A DNA stretch of 9,427 bases from Gammaproteobacteria bacterium. Its GTDB lineage: Bacteria > Pseudomonadota > Gammaproteobacteria > Pseudomonadales > Halieaceae. Of the stretch, positions 7,965-9,427 are shown piece by piece; the stretch's first letter is position 1, and the number at the start of each line of letters is the position of its first letter. The DNA lies in contig JAOUDU010000064.1 in assembly GCA_029859085.1 (NCBI GenBank), positions 1 through 9,427 of the forward strand, read 5' to 3'. A program made the position numbers and the translations under genes. The notes beneath the pieces are model-generated. The model was not told where the DNA came from. It saw nothing but the letters and a program-made list of their open reading frames with translations, and searched no databases.

Positions 7965-7993
7965 ATTATGGATGAACTCACAGGCCGTGTCAT
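7965..7993 (-). promoter_or_regulatory. Near-consensus sigma-70 promoter of the fnr-like gene
   Basis: On the minus strand ATGACA (7993-7988) and CATAAT (7970-7965) are separated by exactly 17 bases, each matching its consensus at five of six positions. Transcription would start near 7958, about 45 nt before the GTG/ATG start. I found no TTGAT-N4-ATCAA box in the 7915-8101 gap, so autoregulation through a classical FNR site is not supported. Confidence 0.6.
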
Positions 7994-8038
7994 GGCCGCA
8001 GCCCCCAATGGGTCGGCGGGTCTGCAGGCGCGCACACA

Positions 8039-8067
8039 GTGGCAGCTTTGCCATGGGGAAATATGTT
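8039..8067 (+). promoter_or_regulatory. Weak candidate promoter of nrdR-ribD
   Basis: GTGGCA (8039-8044) and TATGTT (8062-8067), 17 bases apart, each match consensus at four of six positions and would give a leader of about 28 nt. A better -10-like hexamer, TAGAAT at 8082-8087, would place the start of transcription inside the ribosome binding site and has no -35, so I prefer the upstream pair. Neither is strong. Confidence 0.25.
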
Positions 8068-8090
8068 AATGTTCAGTCACTTAGAATGAT

Positions 8091-8095
8091 GAGGT
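8091..8095 (+). promoter_or_regulatory. Ribosome binding site of nrdR
   Basis: GAGGT lies six bases before the ATG at 8102 and supports that start, which also puts the zinc cysteines at residues 3 and 6, where NrdR proteins have them. Confidence 0.7.
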
Positions 8096-8101
8096 AGACC
8101 C

Positions 8102-8575
8102 ATGCACTGTCCATTTTGCGGCGCCGACGACACCAAGGTCATCGATTCCCGCCTCGTTGCGGAGGGAGACCAGGTGCGGCGGCGGCGGGAATGCCTGAGC
8201 TGTGCGGAGCGCTTCACCACCTATGAAATGGCCGAGCTGGTCATGCCGCGGGTGATCAAGCAAAACGGCAGTCGGGAGCCCTTCGACGAGGATAAACTGC
8301 GCGCGGGCTTCCTGCGGGCACTGGAAAAACGACCGGTATCGGTGGAGCGCATTGAGGCGGTGATCAACCATATCAAGCACGACCTGCGGGCAACCGGTGA
8401 GCGGGAGGTGGGGTCGCGGGTGCTGGGTGAGCTGGTGATGGACCAGCTGAAGCAGCTGGACCAGGTGGCCTACGTCCGTTTCGCGTCGGTATACCGCAGC
8501 TTCCAGGATATCTCTGAATTCCGCGACGCGATCGAGCGACTTGAAGCCGAGCCGGCTTTCAAGCAGGCGGATTGA
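8102..8575 (+). CDS. nrdR: Transcriptional repressor NrdR of ribonucleotide reductase genes
   Basis: A 157-residue regulator that binds NrdR boxes upstream of ribonucleotide reductase operons and represses them according to the ATP/dATP state sensed by its ATP-cone. The N-terminal zinc ribbon is complete, with C3 and C6 in MHCPFC and C31 and C34 in ECLSC. The arginine-rich segment RRRR (26-29) and RFTTYE (37-42) complete the DNA-binding domain. The ATP-cone spans roughly 48-138 and contains PRVIKQNG (49-56), PFDEDKLR (60-67), RALEKRPVS (72-80) and RATGEREV (101-108); [13 protein letters not shown] (123-135) is the family's C-terminal signature. It looks intact and very similar to E. coli NrdR. 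ribD starts 13 bp downstream on the same strand, the usual gammaproteobacterial arrangement, so both are probably one transcript. No NrdR-box palindrome is visible in its own upstream gap. Confidence 0.97.
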   Translation: MHCPFCGADDTKVIDSRLVAEGDQVRRRRECLSCAERFTTYEMAELVMPRVIKQNGSREPFDEDKLRAGFLRALEKRPVSVERIEAVINHIKHDLRATGEREVGSRVLGELVMDQLKQLDQVAYVRFASVYRSFQDISEFRDAIERLEAEPAFKQAD

Positions 8576-8588
8576 ACCGGGCACCGCG

Positions 8589-9427
8589 ATGGACCCCATC
8601 CACGATACCAGCATTATGTCCCGGGCCTTGCAGCTGGCCCGGCGCGGCCAGTACTCGGCCATGCCCAACCCCCATGTGGGCTGTGTGCTGGTGCGCGACG
8701 GCCATGTCATCGGCGAAGGCTATACCCGGCCGGCGGGCGGCAACCACGCCGAGATCGAGGCGCTGCTGGCTGCCGGGGATGCGGCGGGCGCGGTGGCCTA
8801 CGTCACCCTGGAGCCCTGCAGCCACCAGGGCAAAACGGGCCCCTGCGCGGATGCGCTTATCGCCGCCGGGGTGACGCGGGTGGTGGTGGCGACCCTCGAC
8901 CCTAACCCGCTGGTGGCAGGGCAGGGCCTGGAAAAACTGCGAGCCGCCGGTATCGAGGTCGATTGCGGCCTGCTGGAGACGGAGGCCAGGCAGTTGATTC
9001 CCGGGTTCATCTCCCGCATGACCCGGGGCCGGGGCCGGGTGCGGGCCAAGCTGGCCATGTCCCTTGATGGCCGCACCGCGATGGCATCGGGCCAGAGCCA
9101 GTGGATAACCGGGCCCTGCGCCCGGCGGGACGTGCAGCGCCTGCGGGCGATGAGTTGCGCTGTCGTTACCGGGGTGGGCACGGTGCTGGCGGATGACTGC
9201 GCCCTCACGGTGCGCGCCGGCGAACTGGGCCTGCCACCCCAGGCCGCGGCACTGGCCACCGCGCGGCAGCCATTGCGGGTGGTACTGGATTCCTCCCTGC
9301 GTACCCCGCTGTCGGCCCGGGTGCTGGCCGGCGGTGGCGATACCCTCATCTGCCACGCCGCGGGCGGTCCGGTACCCGCCGGGCTGGCCCGGCCCGGCGT
9401 CGACCTGCTGGCCCTGCCACGGGCCGC
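8589..9427 (+). CDS. ribD: Bifunctional riboflavin deaminase/reductase RibD, C-terminus cut by window edge
   Basis: Catalyses two successive steps of riboflavin synthesis: deamination of the pyrimidine product of GTP cyclohydrolase II, then NADPH-dependent reduction of its ribose. 279 codons are visible; about 90-100 more are expected past the right edge. The deaminase domain (about 1-147) has NPHVGCVLV (27-35), the zinc ligand and catalytic Glu in NHAEIEA (H53, E55) and PCSHQGKTGPC with zinc ligands C77 and C86. The reductase domain starts near 150 with AKLAMSLDGRTAMASGQSQW (153-172) and TVLADDCALTVR (198-209). In the last motif the usual Pro of ADDPALTVR is C204. The start ATG at 8589 has no strong SD; a second ATG at 8616 would remove nine residues, but the longer form fits the E. 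coli N-terminus better. It follows nrdR by 13 bp, consistent with translational coupling. Confidence 0.95.
   Translation, partial: MDPIHDTSIMSRALQLARRGQYSAMPNPHVGCVLVRDGHVIGEGYTRPAGGNHAEIEALLAAGDAAGAVAYVTLEPCSHQGKTGPCADALIAAGVTRVVVATLDPNPLVAGQGLEKLRAAGIEVDCGLLETEARQLIPGFISRMTRGRGRVRAKLAMSLDGRTAMASGQSQWITGPCARRDVQRLRAMSCAVVTGVGTVLADDCALTVRAGELGLPPQAAALATARQPLRVVLDSSLRTPLSARVLAGGGDTLICHAAGGPVPAGLARPGVDLLALPRA

Noticed and set aside
7972..7982. TGTGA half-site resembling a CRP site upstream of the fnr-like gene
   Set aside because: Only one half is present; the second half at the proper six-base spacing does not match TCACA.
8082..8087. TAGAAT as the -10 of nrdR
   Set aside because: It would start transcription within the ribosome binding site at 8091-8095 and has no -35 at a usable distance.

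Overview
This 9.4 kb, high-GC, densely coding window is most likely chromosomal DNA of a gammaproteobacterium. The reasons are the order glyA, nrdR, ribD, proteins that align almost residue for residue with E. coli SHMT, NrdR and RibD from memory, and an FNR whose cysteine spacing equals that of E. coli FNR. A finer assignment, such as a marine high-GC lineage, would be a guess. I see no mobile element, tRNA, rRNA or CRISPR array, and composition looks uniform throughout.

Left half (1-5640, all minus strand): a three-gene operon of an uncharacterised but widespread cassette. Transcription runs right to left. It encodes a circularly permuted ATP-grasp enzyme (COG2308 type), an alpha-E domain protein (DUF403 type), and a very large protein fusing an N-terminal transglutaminase to a DUF2126 region. 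DUF2126 was predicted by comparative genomics to be a circularly permuted glutamine-synthetase-like amide ligase. The first two genes overlap by four bases; the third follows after 46 bp and leaves the window at its left edge (1057 codons visible). This set has been proposed computationally as a peptide synthesis or peptide-tagging system, often with an Anbu-type NTN-hydrolase. No such peptidase is in this window. This is the candidate for a little-understood system here.

Right half (5641-9427): housekeeping genes. glyA (serine hydroxymethyltransferase) is divergent from the cassette across a 171 bp gap. An FNR-type oxygen-sensing regulator lies convergent to glyA, with all four Fe-S cysteines but a Ser-to-Cys change in its recognition helix. 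It is divergent from nrdR across 187 bp that contain a near-consensus promoter for fnr. nrdR (repressor of ribonucleotide reductase genes) is followed after 13 bp by ribD (riboflavin deaminase/reductase), which leaves the right edge after 279 codons.

The two largest minus-strand and plus-strand edge genes (1-3171 and 8589-9427) lack a stop inside the window and were read directly from the sequence. No intergenic stretch exceeds 187 bp.
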